This document shows, in pieces, positions 25,886 through 34,770 of a stretch of DNA of 64,000 nt (positions within the stretch are counted from its first letter, which is position 1; each line of letters starts with the position of its first letter). The notes under the pieces were generated by a model, which did not search any database, was not told the origin of the DNA, and saw only the letters and a list, made by a program, of their open reading frames with translations. Source of the DNA: Actinomycetes bacterium (GTDB lineage: Bacteria; Actinomycetota; Acidimicrobiia; Acidimicrobiales; Palsa-688); NCBI GenBank assembly GCA_021838445.1, contig JAKCDU010000020.1, positions 1 through 64,000 of the forward strand. Reading direction: 5' to 3'. A program made the position numbers and the translations under genes.

Positions 25886-27291
25886 GGGCCTCCACCACCG
25901 GTCCGGGCCGGTCGTCGCTGACGGGACGCCACGTGGCCGTCCTCGGCGGGGGGCTGGCGGGGCTGGCGGCGGCTCTCGAATGTGCCGACCTGGGGGCCCG
26001 GGTGACCCTCGTCGAGCGCCAGCGTAGACTCGGGGGCCTCACCTGGTCGTTCGAGCGGGGCGGCCTCTGGATGGACAATGGTCAGCACGTCTTCCTGGCG
26101 TGCTGTGACGCCTACGTGGGCTTCTTGGACCGTATCGGCGCCCGCGGCGACGTGGAGGCGGCGCGGGTCCTCGACATCCCGGTGGTCGCCCCCGGGCCCC
26201 GCGGGCCGGTCGCGGCCCGGCTGCGGCGACGGGACCTGCCGGTGCCGCTCCATCTGGCCGACTCCCTGCTGCGCTTCGGCCACCTCGGGGTCGGGGACCG
26301 CCTGATGGTCGGCCGGGCCCTCGTCGGCCTGGCCCGACTCGACCTGGCCGACCCGTACCTGGACCGCATCACCTTCGGCGAATGGCTCCAAAGCCACGGC
26401 CAGAGCCCGGCCGCCATCGCCGCCGTCTGGGACCTGATCACGGTTCCGACGGTCAACCTCCCGGCCGCCGAGGCTTCCCTCGCGGCGGCCGCCATGGTGT
26501 TCCGCACCGGGGTCCTCGGCGGGCGCGCCGCCCTCGACATCGGCTGGAGCCGGGTCCCCCTCGGGCACCTCCACGGCGAGCGGGCGGCCGCCGCCCTCGA
26601 GCGCGCCGGGGTTCGGGTGCTGACCGGTGAGCGGGTCTCGGCCGTGGTCGCCGGCCTCTCGGCCGACTACGAGGTGCTACTCCCCGACGGCCGGCTGACC
26701 GCCGACGCCGTGGTGGTCGCCCTCCCCCACGAGGAGGCCGCCGACGTGGTCCCCCCCGAGGCCGCCCCGCAGCGGCGCCAGTGGGCCGGTCTGGGCTCCT
26801 CGGCGGTCGTCGACGTGCACCTGGTGTTCGACCGGCGGGTCACCCACTGGGAGGTCATGGCCGGGCACGACTCCCCCATCCAGTGGGTGTTCGACCGCTC
26901 GGCGGCGTCGGGCCTGTCTGAGACCAACCCGTCCGGGCAGTACCTGGCCGTATCCCTGTCTGCAGCCGACCACCTCCTCGGGACCCGCCCCGAGGAGCTC
27001 GTGGCCACCATCGTCGGCGAGCTGACCCGGCTGTTGCCCGCCGTGGCCGGCGCCCAGCTGGTCGACTCGGCGGTGACCAAGGAACGCCGGGCCACCTTCC
27101 GGGCCGCCCCCGGTAGCGCGGCTCTCCGTCCGGGGCCCCGATCGGACCTCCCCGGCCTGGTCCTGGCCGGGGCGTGGACCGCCACCGGATGGCCGGCGAC
27201 CATGGAGAGCGCGGTGCGCAGCGGCGTCGCCGCCGTCCGGGCCCTCTCTTCGACCTTCATTTCCGCACCTATCACCCAGGAGGTGGCGTGA
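25882..27291 (+). CDS. hpnE: Hydroxysqualene dehydroxylase HpnE
   Basis: 469 aa FAD-dependent amine oxidase/desaturase fold. Reduces hydroxysqualene to squalene, completing the HpnC-D-E route. The N-terminal Rossmann motif is VLGGGLAGLAAALE, with the family block GGLWMDNGQHVF near residue 62. The C-terminal FAD motif reads AGAWTATGWPATMESA. GTG starts and GTGA overlaps on both sides. The alternative, a carotenoid desaturase, is ruled out by context. Confidence 0.92.
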   Translation: MRASTTGPGRSSLTGRHVAVLGGGLAGLAAALECADLGARVTLVERQRRLGGLTWSFERGGLWMDNGQHVFLACCDAYVGFLDRIGARGDVEAARVLDIPVVAPGPRGPVAARLRRRDLPVPLHLADSLLRFGHLGVGDRLMVGRALVGLARLDLADPYLDRITFGEWLQSHGQSPAAIAAVWDLITVPTVNLPAAEASLAAAAMVFRTGVLGGRAALDIGWSRVPLGHLHGERAAAALERAGVRVLTGERVSAVVAGLSADYEVLLPDGRLTADAVVVALPHEEAADVVPPEAAPQRRQWAGLGSSAVVDVHLVFDRRVTHWEVMAGHDSPIQWVFDRSAASGLSETNPSGQYLAVSLSAADHLLGTRPEELVATIVGELTRLLPAVAGAQLVDSAVTKERRATFRAAPGSAALRPGPRSDLPGLVLAGAWTATGWPATMESAVRSGVAAVRALSSTFISAPITQEVA

Positions 27292-28331
27292 CCCCGACCA
27301 TCGGTGTTGAGGAAGTCCTGGCCCGCTGCCGGCGGGCCATTCATCCGGCGCTCACTGCGGCCATCGACCGGCTGGCCCCCGAGATACGCCAGATCGCCGC
27401 CTACCACATGGGCTGGACCGACGCTGCGGGCAGCCCGGTCGACGCGCCCGGCGGGAAGGGGGTGCGTCCCACCGTGGCCATCCTCGGCGCCGAAGCGGCC
27501 TGGGCCGACTCCGAAGTGGGCGTGCCCGGAGCGGTCGCGGTGGAGCTGGTCCACAACTTCTCGCTGATCCACGACGACATCATCGACACCGACACCGAGC
27601 GTCACCACAGACCGACGGTGTGGTCGGCTTTCGGTGTGGGACCGGCGATCGTGGCCGGCGACGCGCTGCAGGTACTGGCCCACCAGGTGCTGCTCGAGGC
27701 CTCACCCGACACCGGCCCGGCGGCGTCGTCCGAGCTGGCCGACGCCACCGCGGCCATGATCGCCGGCCAGGCCGACGACATCGCCTTCGAGAAGCGCCGC
27801 AACGTGACCGTGGAGCAGTGCACCGCCATGTCGGCGGCCAAGACCGGCGCCCTCCTCGGGTGCGCCTCGGCCATCGGAGCCATCCTGGCCGGCGCCCCCG
27901 ACGCCACCGTGGGGGCTCTACGCGACTACGGCCGCCACCTGGGCCTGGCCTTCCAGGCCATCGACGACCTGCTCGGCATCTGGGGGGACCCGGACACGAC
28001 CGGCAAACCGGCCAGCTCCGACCTCACGCTGCGCAAGAAGTCCATGCCGGTGGTCTCGGCTCTGGCCGCCGGAGGGGCCGAAGCCGACGAGCTACGCCTG
28101 CTCATGCTCGGACCCGAGGACGCCGAACTGCCCCTCGGCCCGCTCGGACCCGACGAGGTGGAGCGGGCCCGTTACCTGGTGGAGGCGTGCGGCGGCCGGG
28201 AATGGACCGCGGTGCGAGCCAAGGCCAACCTCGACGCCGCCCTGGGCGCCCTCGAACGGGTGCGCCTGTCGGCCATCCCCCACCGCGACCTCGCCGACCT
28301 GGCGGTCTACGTCGTGGAGCGGGAGTTCTAG
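27288..28331 (+). CDS. Polyprenyl (farnesyl-type) diphosphate synthase
   Basis: 347 aa trans-isoprenyl diphosphate synthase. First Asp motif in HDDIIDTD near residue 97, GKGVRP before it, second motif in FQAIDDLLGIWGD near residue 223. In this operon it most likely supplies farnesyl diphosphate to HpnD. Chain length is not certain from sequence. GTG start with AGGAGG upstream, overlapping hpnE. Confidence 0.9.
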   Translation: MTPTIGVEEVLARCRRAIHPALTAAIDRLAPEIRQIAAYHMGWTDAAGSPVDAPGGKGVRPTVAILGAEAAWADSEVGVPGAVAVELVHNFSLIHDDIIDTDTERHHRPTVWSAFGVGPAIVAGDALQVLAHQVLLEASPDTGPAASSELADATAAMIAGQADDIAFEKRRNVTVEQCTAMSAAKTGALLGCASAIGAILAGAPDATVGALRDYGRHLGLAFQAIDDLLGIWGDPDTTGKPASSDLTLRKKSMPVVSALAAGGAEADELRLLMLGPEDAELPLGPLGPDEVERARYLVEACGGREWTAVRAKANLDAALGALERVRLSAIPHRDLADLAVYVVEREF

Positions 28332-28333
28332 CC

Positions 28334-30250
28334 GTGGCCCTCGGACTGGAAGGGGCCCGGGCCTCGCTCGAGGAGGTGGCGTCGGCGACGGCCAAGGCCG
28401 CCGTCGAGCACCTGCTCTCGCTCCAGGATCCGGCCGGCTGGTGGAAAGGCGAGCTCGAGACCAACGTCACCATGGACGCCGAGGACCTGCTCCTGCGTCA
28501 CTTCCTGGGGGTGCTCGACACCGATGTGGCGGTCCCCGCCGCCGACTGGATCCGCTCCAACCAGGATCCCGACGGCACCTGGGCCACCTTCTACGGGGGG
28601 CCTCCCGATCTGTCGGCCACAGTGGAGGCCTACGTCGCTCTCCGCCTGGCCGGCGAGCCCGCCGATCTGCCCCACATGCAGGAGGCGGCGGCCTGGGTGC
28701 GGGCCCAGGGCGGCGTCGCCGCCGCCCGGGTGTTCACCCGCATATGGATGGCCATGGTCGGGGCCTGGAGGTGGGAGGACCTTCCGGTCCTGCCCGCCGA
28801 GCTGATGTTCCTGCCCCCTCAGGTCCCGCTCAACATCTACGACTTCGGCTGCTGGGCCCGCCAGACGGTGGTGGCGCTCAGCGTGGTCATGGCCCACCGA
28901 CCCGCCCGCCCGCTGCCCTTCGCCATCGATGAGCTGGTGGTGCCGGGTCGGCGCGCCCCTGAGCCGGGCGGCTTCTTCGGTGCCCTGGACCGCCTCCTGC
29001 ACCGCTACGAGCGGCTCCCCGGCTGGTTCCTGCCCCGGCGTGTCCTACGCCGCGCCGCCCTGCGGCGGGCCGAGAGCTGGATCGTGCAGCGGCAGGAGGC
29101 CGACGGGTTGTGGGGGGGCATACAGCCGCCGGTGGTCTACTCGATCATCGCCCTGCACCTGCTCGGCTACCCCCTCGACCACCCCGTGATCGCCGCCGCT
29201 TTCGAGGGGCTGCAGGCCTTCACCATCGAAGACGAGCGGGGGCGGCGGCTCGAGGCCTGCCAGTCCCCGGTCTGGGACACCGCCCTGGCCGTGATCGCCC
29301 TGCGCGACGCCGGCGTGGGTCCCGAGCACCCGGCCATCCGTCAGGCCTCCGACTGGCTGACCGGCGAGGAGGTCACCTACCGGGGCGACTGGGCCGTCCG
29401 CCGCCCCGACCTGGCCCCCGGGGGCTGGGCCTTCGAGTTCGCCAACGACCACTACCCCGACATCGACGACACCGCCGAGGTGGTCATGGCCCTGCGGCGG
29501 GCCGGCCACCGCCCCGAGGCGGTCACCGCCACCGCCGACGCCTGCCGGAGAGGGGTGCTCTGGACGCTCGGGATGCGCAGCCGCAACGGGGCCTGGGGCG
29601 CCTTCGACGCCGACAACTGCAGCCGGCTGATCGCCGCGCTGCCCTTCTGTGACTTCGGCGAGGTCACCGACCCGCCGTCGGCCGACGTCACCGCCCATGT
29701 GCTCGAGATGTTGGCCGGCGAACCCGACGTGCCCGACGACATCATCGAGGGCGCCATCGACTGGCTGTGGTCGGAGCAGGAGCCGGAGGGCTCCTGGTTC
29801 GGGCGGTGGGGGGTCAACCACATCTACGGGACCGGTGCCGTCGTGCCGGCCCTCGTGGCCGCCGGGGTGCCCATCATCGACGCCCGCATCCGCCGGGCCG
29901 TGGAGTGGCTGGAGTCCCACCAGAACGACGATGGCGGGTGGGGCGAGGACCTGCGCTCCTACGTCGACCCGGCGTGGAGGGGGCGGGGGGACTCCACCGC
30001 CTCCCAGACGGCCTGGGCCCTCCTGGCTCTCATCGCCGCCGGCGAGGCCGCCTCCCCCGCCGTCGCCGGGGGCGTCGCCTGGCTGGTCGAGCACCAGACG
30101 GCCGATGGGACCTGGGACGAGCCGCAGTTCACCGGGACGGGCTTTCCCTGGGACTTCACCATCAACTACCACCTCTACCGCCTGGTGTGGCCGCTGATGG
30201 CGCTCGGCCGGTACCTCGAGGCCATGGCCGGAACCGGAGTCCAGCTCTGA
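28334..30250 (+). CDS. shc: Squalene-hopene cyclase
   Basis: 638 aa, the usual length. Cyclises squalene to hopene/hopanol at the membrane. The catalytic acid motif DxDD is present (DIDDTAE near residue 378), and QW repeats recur, for example QDPDGTWATFYGG, ESHQNDDGGWGED and EHQTADGTWDE. GTG start 2 bases after the synthase stop. Confidence 0.95.
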   Translation: MALGLEGARASLEEVASATAKAAVEHLLSLQDPAGWWKGELETNVTMDAEDLLLRHFLGVLDTDVAVPAADWIRSNQDPDGTWATFYGGPPDLSATVEAYVALRLAGEPADLPHMQEAAAWVRAQGGVAAARVFTRIWMAMVGAWRWEDLPVLPAELMFLPPQVPLNIYDFGCWARQTVVALSVVMAHRPARPLPFAIDELVVPGRRAPEPGGFFGALDRLLHRYERLPGWFLPRRVLRRAALRRAESWIVQRQEADGLWGGIQPPVVYSIIALHLLGYPLDHPVIAAAFEGLQAFTIEDERGRRLEACQSPVWDTALAVIALRDAGVGPEHPAIRQASDWLTGEEVTYRGDWAVRRPDLAPGGWAFEFANDHYPDIDDTAEVVMALRRAGHRPEAVTATADACRRGVLWTLGMRSRNGAWGAFDADNCSRLIAALPFCDFGEVTDPPSADVTAHVLEMLAGEPDVPDDIIEGAIDWLWSEQEPEGSWFGRWGVNHIYGTGAVVPALVAAGVPIIDARIRRAVEWLESHQNDDGGWGEDLRSYVDPAWRGRGDSTASQTAWALLALIAAGEAASPAVAGGVAWLVEHQTADGTWDEPQFTGTGFPWDFTINYHLYRLVWPLMALGRYLEAMAGTGVQL

Positions 30251-31749
30251 GCACCGCCCCTGCGGTCCTCGCCCCGCTTCGCCTCGAAGCCAGGGCTTTG
30301 AGCCGGGGCGCTCCCGGCCTGCGCGTCGTGCGCAGCGGATCCGGGCCGCAGCGGGCGGCCCGCGCCGCGTCGCGTCTGAACGGCGGCGGGGTCGCCGCCC
30401 TGGCGGTGGCCGGGGTCGGTGGGGGTCTCGTGGCCGGCCTGGCGGCGGGGACGGTCGTCATCGGCGACCGGGTTCTCGCCGACGACGGCCGGGAGGTCGC
30501 CGTGGTCGACTCGGCCGCTCTCATGGCCGGGCACCTGCGCCGCCTGGGCCTCCCGGTGACCGTCGGCGGCGTGGTGTCGACGCCGCGGGTCGCGAGAGGG
30601 CGGGACCGTCGGGCGGCGCTGGCCCGCCTCGGGGCCGTGGTGGTCGACACCGAGACGGCCTACGCCCTGGACGGGGGTTACGACATCCCCACGGCCGTGG
30701 TGCGCGTCGTGGTGGACACCCCCGAGCGCGAGCTCTTCTCGACCGGCACCTTCAGCGGTGGGGTGGCCGCCCTCCGCCACCTGCGACGGGTCGCTCCCGC
30801 CCTGTTGGCGTGGGCCGACTGCCTGGCCGAGCGGACGGTCCTGCTGGCCGGCCCCCGATCCTTCTGCGCCGGTGTGGAGCGGGCCATCGCCACCGTCGAC
30901 CGGGCCCTCAACCGCTTCGGCGCCCCGGTCTACGTCCGACGTCAGATCGTTCACAACCGCCACGTTGTAGAGGACCTGGAGGAGCGGGGCGCGATATTCG
31001 TCCGGGAGTTGTCCGAGGTGCCCGACGGGGCGACGGTGATCCTGTCCGCCCACGGGGTGTCGCCCGAGGTGCGCTCCGAAGCCACCCACCGCGACCTCCA
31101 GGTCATCGACGCCACCTGCCCGCTGGTGTCCAAGGTCCACCACGAGGTGCGACGCTTCAGCCAGAGGGGCTACCAGATCGTCATGATCGGCCACCCCGGC
31201 CACGACGAGACCGAGGGCACCCTCGGCGAGGCCGAGGGCATCACTTTGATCACCGAGCGCGCCGACGTGGCCCGGCTGCGCGTCGCCGACCCCGACCGGC
31301 TGGCCTACATCACCCAGACGACCCTCTCGCCCGACGACGTGTCGGAGATCGTGTCGGAGCTGTCGGCCCGCTACCCCGCGGTAATCGGCCCCCACGCCAC
31401 CGACATCTGCTACGCCACCCAGAACCGCCAGGATGCGGTGTCGGCCATGGCCGCCGAATGCGACCTGGTCCTCGTCATCGGCTCCGCCAATTCGTCCAAC
31501 GCGGCCCGCCTGGTGGAGGTGGCTGAGCGGGCCGGCGCTCCGGCGGCTCTCATAGAGGACGAGTCCGAGCTACGCTTCGAGCACCTTTCCCGTGCCCGGG
31601 TGGTGGGTGTGACGGCCGCTGCGTCCACCCCTCCCCACCTGGTCGAACGTCTGGTCGCGACCCTCGACGCCCTCGGCGGCGTACGCGTCGAGGAACGCCG
31701 CACCACCACCGAGAACATCAATTTTCCCCTGCCTGTGGAGGTCCGCTGA
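30247..31749 (+). CDS. ispH: HpnG-IspH fusion protein
   Basis: About 500 aa. Residues 1-190 resemble the hopanoid nucleoside phosphorylase HpnG, which removes adenine from adenosylhopane: APLRLEARALSRG, GSGPQRAARAASRL, VAGVGGGLVAGLAAGTVVIGD. Residues 195-500 are a complete IspH (4-hydroxy-3-methylbut-2-enyl diphosphate reductase) with its three Fe-S cysteines (PRSFCAGVERA, DATCPLVSK, DICYATQNRQ), His in IVHNRHV and SAHGVS, and the HDETEGT block. No stop or internal ribosome site was noted between them. The start is uncertain: CTG 30247 overlaps the shc stop; GTG 30187 and GTG 30328 are alternatives. Confidence 0.85.
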   Translation: MSTAPAVLAPLRLEARALSRGAPGLRVVRSGSGPQRAARAASRLNGGGVAALAVAGVGGGLVAGLAAGTVVIGDRVLADDGREVAVVDSAALMAGHLRRLGLPVTVGGVVSTPRVARGRDRRAALARLGAVVVDTETAYALDGGYDIPTAVVRVVVDTPERELFSTGTFSGGVAALRHLRRVAPALLAWADCLAERTVLLAGPRSFCAGVERAIATVDRALNRFGAPVYVRRQIVHNRHVVEDLEERGAIFVRELSEVPDGATVILSAHGVSPEVRSEATHRDLQVIDATCPLVSKVHHEVRRFSQRGYQIVMIGHPGHDETEGTLGEAEGITLITERADVARLRVADPDRLAYITQTTLSPDDVSEIVSELSARYPAVIGPHATDICYATQNRQDAVSAMAAECDLVLVIGSANSSNAARLVEVAERAGAPAALIEDESELRFEHLSRARVVGVTAAASTPPHLVERLVATLDALGGVRVEERRTTTENINFPLPVEVR

Positions 31750-32754
31750 ATGTCTGTTTCCCTGCGCCAGAGCGTGGCCGTCGGCAAGTACCTGGCGGCA
31801 CAGAAGCTCGCCAAACGAGACAAGTTCCCCCTCATCGTGGAGCTCGAACCGCTCTTCGCCTGCAACCTCGAATGCAACGGCTGCGGCAAAATCCAGTACC
31901 CCACCGAGATTCTGCGCAAGCGTCTCACCGTCGAGCAGGCCGTCGCCGCCATAGAGGAGTGCGGGGCCCCGATGGTGTCCATCGCCGGTGGTGAGCCCCT
32001 GCTGCACCCCGAGATAGAGAAGATCGTCTCCGAACTGCTCGACCGCAAGAAGTTCGTGATCCTCTGCACCAATGCGCTGCTCCTCGAGCGCAAGATCGAC
32101 CGCTTCAAACCCCATCCCCGGTTCCAGTGGATGGTTCACATCGACGGCCTGCGGGAGCGCCACGACGAGAGCGTCAGCCGGGAGGGCACCTTCGACAAGG
32201 CCGTCGCCGCGGTGCGCCTGGCCAAGGAGAAGGGCTTCCAGGTGTACACCAACACGACGTTCTTCAACACCGACTCCCCCGAGACCATCCGCGAGGTCCT
32301 CGATTTCTTGAACGACGAGCTCGAGGTGGACGGGATGCAAATCTCCCCCGGCTACGCCTACGAGAAGGCCCCCGACCAGGTGCACTTCCTCAGCACCCGG
32401 AGCTCCAACGAGCTGTTCGCCCAGGCCTTCGCCGACGGCCGGCGCCGGCGCTGGAGGCTGAACCACAGCCCTCTGTTCCTCGACTTCTTGGAGGGCAAGG
32501 TCGACTTCGAGTGCACCCCCTGGGGCATTCCGAGCTACTCGGTGTTCGGGTGGCAGCGTCCCTGCTACCTCATGGCCGACGGCTACGCCGAGACCTACAA
32601 GGAGCTCATCGAGACCACCGACTGGGACCGCTACGGTCGGGGCAAGGATCCCCGCTGCGCCAACTGCATGGCCCACTGCGGCTACGAGCCCACCGCCGTG
32701 CTGGCCACCACCAAGTCCCTCCGGCAGTCCATCCGCGCCGCGGTGAGCGTCTGA
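31750..32754 (+). CDS. hpnH: Adenosylhopane synthase HpnH (radical SAM)
   Basis: 334 aa. Joins adenosine to hopene through 5'-deoxyadenosyl radical chemistry. Radical SAM cluster CNLECNGC near residue 38, SIAGGEPLLHP (SAM GGE motif) near residue 77, and further C-terminal cysteines (DPRCANCMAHCGYEP). ATG directly after the IspH stop. Confidence 0.95.
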   Translation: MSVSLRQSVAVGKYLAAQKLAKRDKFPLIVELEPLFACNLECNGCGKIQYPTEILRKRLTVEQAVAAIEECGAPMVSIAGGEPLLHPEIEKIVSELLDRKKFVILCTNALLLERKIDRFKPHPRFQWMVHIDGLRERHDESVSREGTFDKAVAAVRLAKEKGFQVYTNTTFFNTDSPETIREVLDFLNDELEVDGMQISPGYAYEKAPDQVHFLSTRSSNELFAQAFADGRRRRWRLNHSPLFLDFLEGKVDFECTPWGIPSYSVFGWQRPCYLMADGYAETYKELIETTDWDRYGRGKDPRCANCMAHCGYEPTAVLATTKSLRQSIRAAVSV

Positions 32755-32758
32755 GCCC

Positions 32759-34135
32759 ATGGGTTTCGATCTGAACAGCCTGCTGGCCTCCCGGGCGGGG
32801 GAAGGAGCCCGTCTCTGGGACCGCTACCTGAACCCGCAGACGGCCAAGGTCCTCCACTCGGTGGGTCTCGACCGTCAGTGGGTGCGGGCCGACGGCCCCT
32901 ACCTGTGGGATGTCGATGGAGACCGCTACCTCGACTGGTTGGCCGGCTTCGGGGTGTTCGGCGTGGGCCGCAACCACCCCGTGGTGAGGCAGGCCGTCAA
33001 GGACGCGCTCGACGCCGACCTGGCCGACATGGTCAAGATGGACACCCCCCTGCTGGCCGGCCTGCTCGGTGAGGCGCTGGTGGCGCGAGCTCCCTATCTG
33101 GACCGGGTGTACCTCTGCAACAGCGGCACCGAGGCGGTGGAGACGGCCCTCAAGTTCGCCCGCTACGCCACCGGCCGCCCCCGGGTCCTCTACTGCAGCC
33201 ACGCCTACCACGGTCTGACCGCCGGGTCGCTGTCGGTCAACGGCTCCAAGGACTTCACCGAGGGCTTCGGCCCGCTCCTGCCCTCGACGATGATCCCCCT
33301 GGGCGACCTCGACGCCCTCGAGCGGGAACTGGCCCAGCGCGACGTGGCCGCCTTGATCGTGGAGCCGGTGCAGGGCAAGGGCGTGCACGTCGCCCCCCCG
33401 GGCTTCCTCGCCGGAGCTCTGCGGATCCTCCACGACCATGGGGCGCTGCTCATCTGCGACGAGGTGCAGTGCGGGCTCGGCCGGACGGGACGGTTCTTCG
33501 GGTTCGAGCACGACGGGATCGAGCCCGACCTGGTCAGCGTGGCCAAGACCCTCTCGGGCGGGGTGGCGCCGATCGGAGCCACCCTCGGCAAGGAGAAAAT
33601 CTTCGCCAAGGTTTACTCCAACATGACCCGCGTCTTGGTCCACGACACCACCTACAGCCACAACAACACGGCGGCCGCGGCCGGTCTGGCCGCTCTGAGC
33701 GTGCTCGACGACGAGGGTCTGATCGCCAACGCCGCCGAGCGGGGCCAAGAGCTCACCGACGCCCTGCGCGCCGCCGCCGCCCGCTACGACTTCATCTCCG
33801 ACGTGCGCGGCCGGGGGCTGATGATCGGCATCGAATTCGGCATGCCCCGCTCCCTTCGGCGCCGGGCCCGCTACGCGCCGATGACCCTGGCCCGCAAGGG
33901 ACTGTTCACCCAGATGATCGTCTGCGACCTCTTCGCCCGGCACCGGATCCTCACCCAGACCGCCTCCGACCACGCCGACGTGCTCAAACTGCTCCCCCCG
34001 CTCACCACTACCAGCGAGGACATCGAGTGGTTCATGACCGCGTTCTGCTCGGTGATGGACGCCATCTCCAGCAGCTCCAAGCCGGTCTGGGAGTTCGCCA
34101 GGGGCCTCACCACCAGGGCCCTCCGAACGTCTTGA
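32759..34135 (+). CDS. hpnO: Class III aminotransferase HpnO
   Basis: 458 aa PLP enzyme. The block LCNSGTEAVETALKFAR and YHGLTAGSLSVNGSK mark class III aminotransferases, DEVQCGLGRTG binds cofactor, and the PLP lysine is in SVAKTLSGGVAP near residue 264. As the last gene of the operon it should convert an oxidised ribosylhopane-derived side chain to the amine, giving aminobacteriohopanetriol. Starts 4 bases after hpnH. Confidence 0.92.
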   Translation: MGFDLNSLLASRAGEGARLWDRYLNPQTAKVLHSVGLDRQWVRADGPYLWDVDGDRYLDWLAGFGVFGVGRNHPVVRQAVKDALDADLADMVKMDTPLLAGLLGEALVARAPYLDRVYLCNSGTEAVETALKFARYATGRPRVLYCSHAYHGLTAGSLSVNGSKDFTEGFGPLLPSTMIPLGDLDALERELAQRDVAALIVEPVQGKGVHVAPPGFLAGALRILHDHGALLICDEVQCGLGRTGRFFGFEHDGIEPDLVSVAKTLSGGVAPIGATLGKEKIFAKVYSNMTRVLVHDTTYSHNNTAAAAGLAALSVLDDEGLIANAAERGQELTDALRAAAARYDFISDVRGRGLMIGIEFGMPRSLRRRARYAPMTLARKGLFTQMIVCDLFARHRILTQTASDHADVLKLLPPLTTTSEDIEWFMTAFCSVMDAISSSSKPVWEFARGLTTRALRTS

Positions 34136-34270
34136 ACGCCCCGCCCCCGGCCGACGACGGCCGCCGGATCGGCTCGGTCTCACCAGCGAGGGCCTCCGGG
34201 AACCGTACACTGTGCCCAGACCCGAGTTACCCCGGCCGCCCGGCCGGATCCGAGAAGAGGAGCAGAGACG

Positions 34271-34495
34271 CTGGCTCAAGGTAAGGAGGACGCAATCGTG
34301 CTGGAAGGCACGGTGAGCGAGGCCCTCAAGAACGCCATGTTCAAAGTGCAACTGGCCAATGGGCACGAGGTGTTGGCCCACAACTCGGGGAAGATGAGGA
34401 TGAACCGGATCCGGGTGCTGCCCGGGGACAAGGTGCAGGTGGAGATCAGCCCCTACGACCTCACCCGGGGCCGCATCACCTACCGCTACAAGTAG
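34271..34495 (+). CDS. infA: Translation initiation factor IF-1
   Basis: The OB-fold body is clear: [34 protein letters not shown] and [17 protein letters not shown]-1 proteins almost always begin M-x-KEDAI; here KEDAI is encoded, but only CTG at 34271 precedes it in frame (AGAGGAG 8 bases upstream). The next ordinary start, GTG 34298, also has a good ribosome site but would remove KEDAI. I prefer CTG, giving 74 aa, with moderate certainty. It stands alone between the hopanoid operon and the helicase, away from any ribosomal genes in the window. Confidence 0.85.
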   Translation: MAQGKEDAIVLEGTVSEALKNAMFKVQLANGHEVLAHNSGKMRMNRIRVLPGDKVQVEISPYDLTRGRITYRYK

Positions 34496-34498
34496 CGC

Positions 34499-34768
34499 TC
34501 AGTCGTCCTGGTCGGGGTCGGCCAGCACGCCGTTGGCCGCGGCCAGCGCGGTGGCCGCCCGCACCGCCTCCTCGTAGACCGCCGTCAGGTGCCGCACCGC
34601 CTGCGCCGAGTCGATGGCGAGCGGCGGGTTCCCGAGGGAGCGCACCAGGACGCCGGGATCGGGGCTGGGGCGGATGCTGGTGTTGACCGGGGCCGGCTCG
34701 TAGGAGGCGCCCCAGAACCTCTGTTCGGCCAGCCGGCGGGTGGCCGCCGGACGTCTCCTCTTGCTCAC
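34499..34768 (-). CDS. Small hypothetical protein after the SNF2 helicase
   Basis: 89 aa. Basic start (SKRRRPAATRR), a middle with GASYEPAPVNTSIRPSPDP and a helical end (LTAVYEEAVRAATALAAA). It begins 2 bases after the helicase stop, so it is certainly in the same operon. No family recognised; a helicase accessory protein is a guess from position. Confidence 0.65.
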   Translation of the reverse strand: MSKRRRPAATRRLAEQRFWGASYEPAPVNTSIRPSPDPGVLVRSLGNPPLAIDSAQAVRHLTAVYEEAVRAATALAAANGVLADPDQDD

Positions 34769-34770
34769 GG

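Noticed and set aside
24135-34135. Carotenoid biosynthesis cluster
   Set aside because: The squalene synthase-like pair, HpnE, cyclase with DxDD, HpnH and HpnO order identify hopanoids; no lycopene cyclase or phytoene-specific gene is present.
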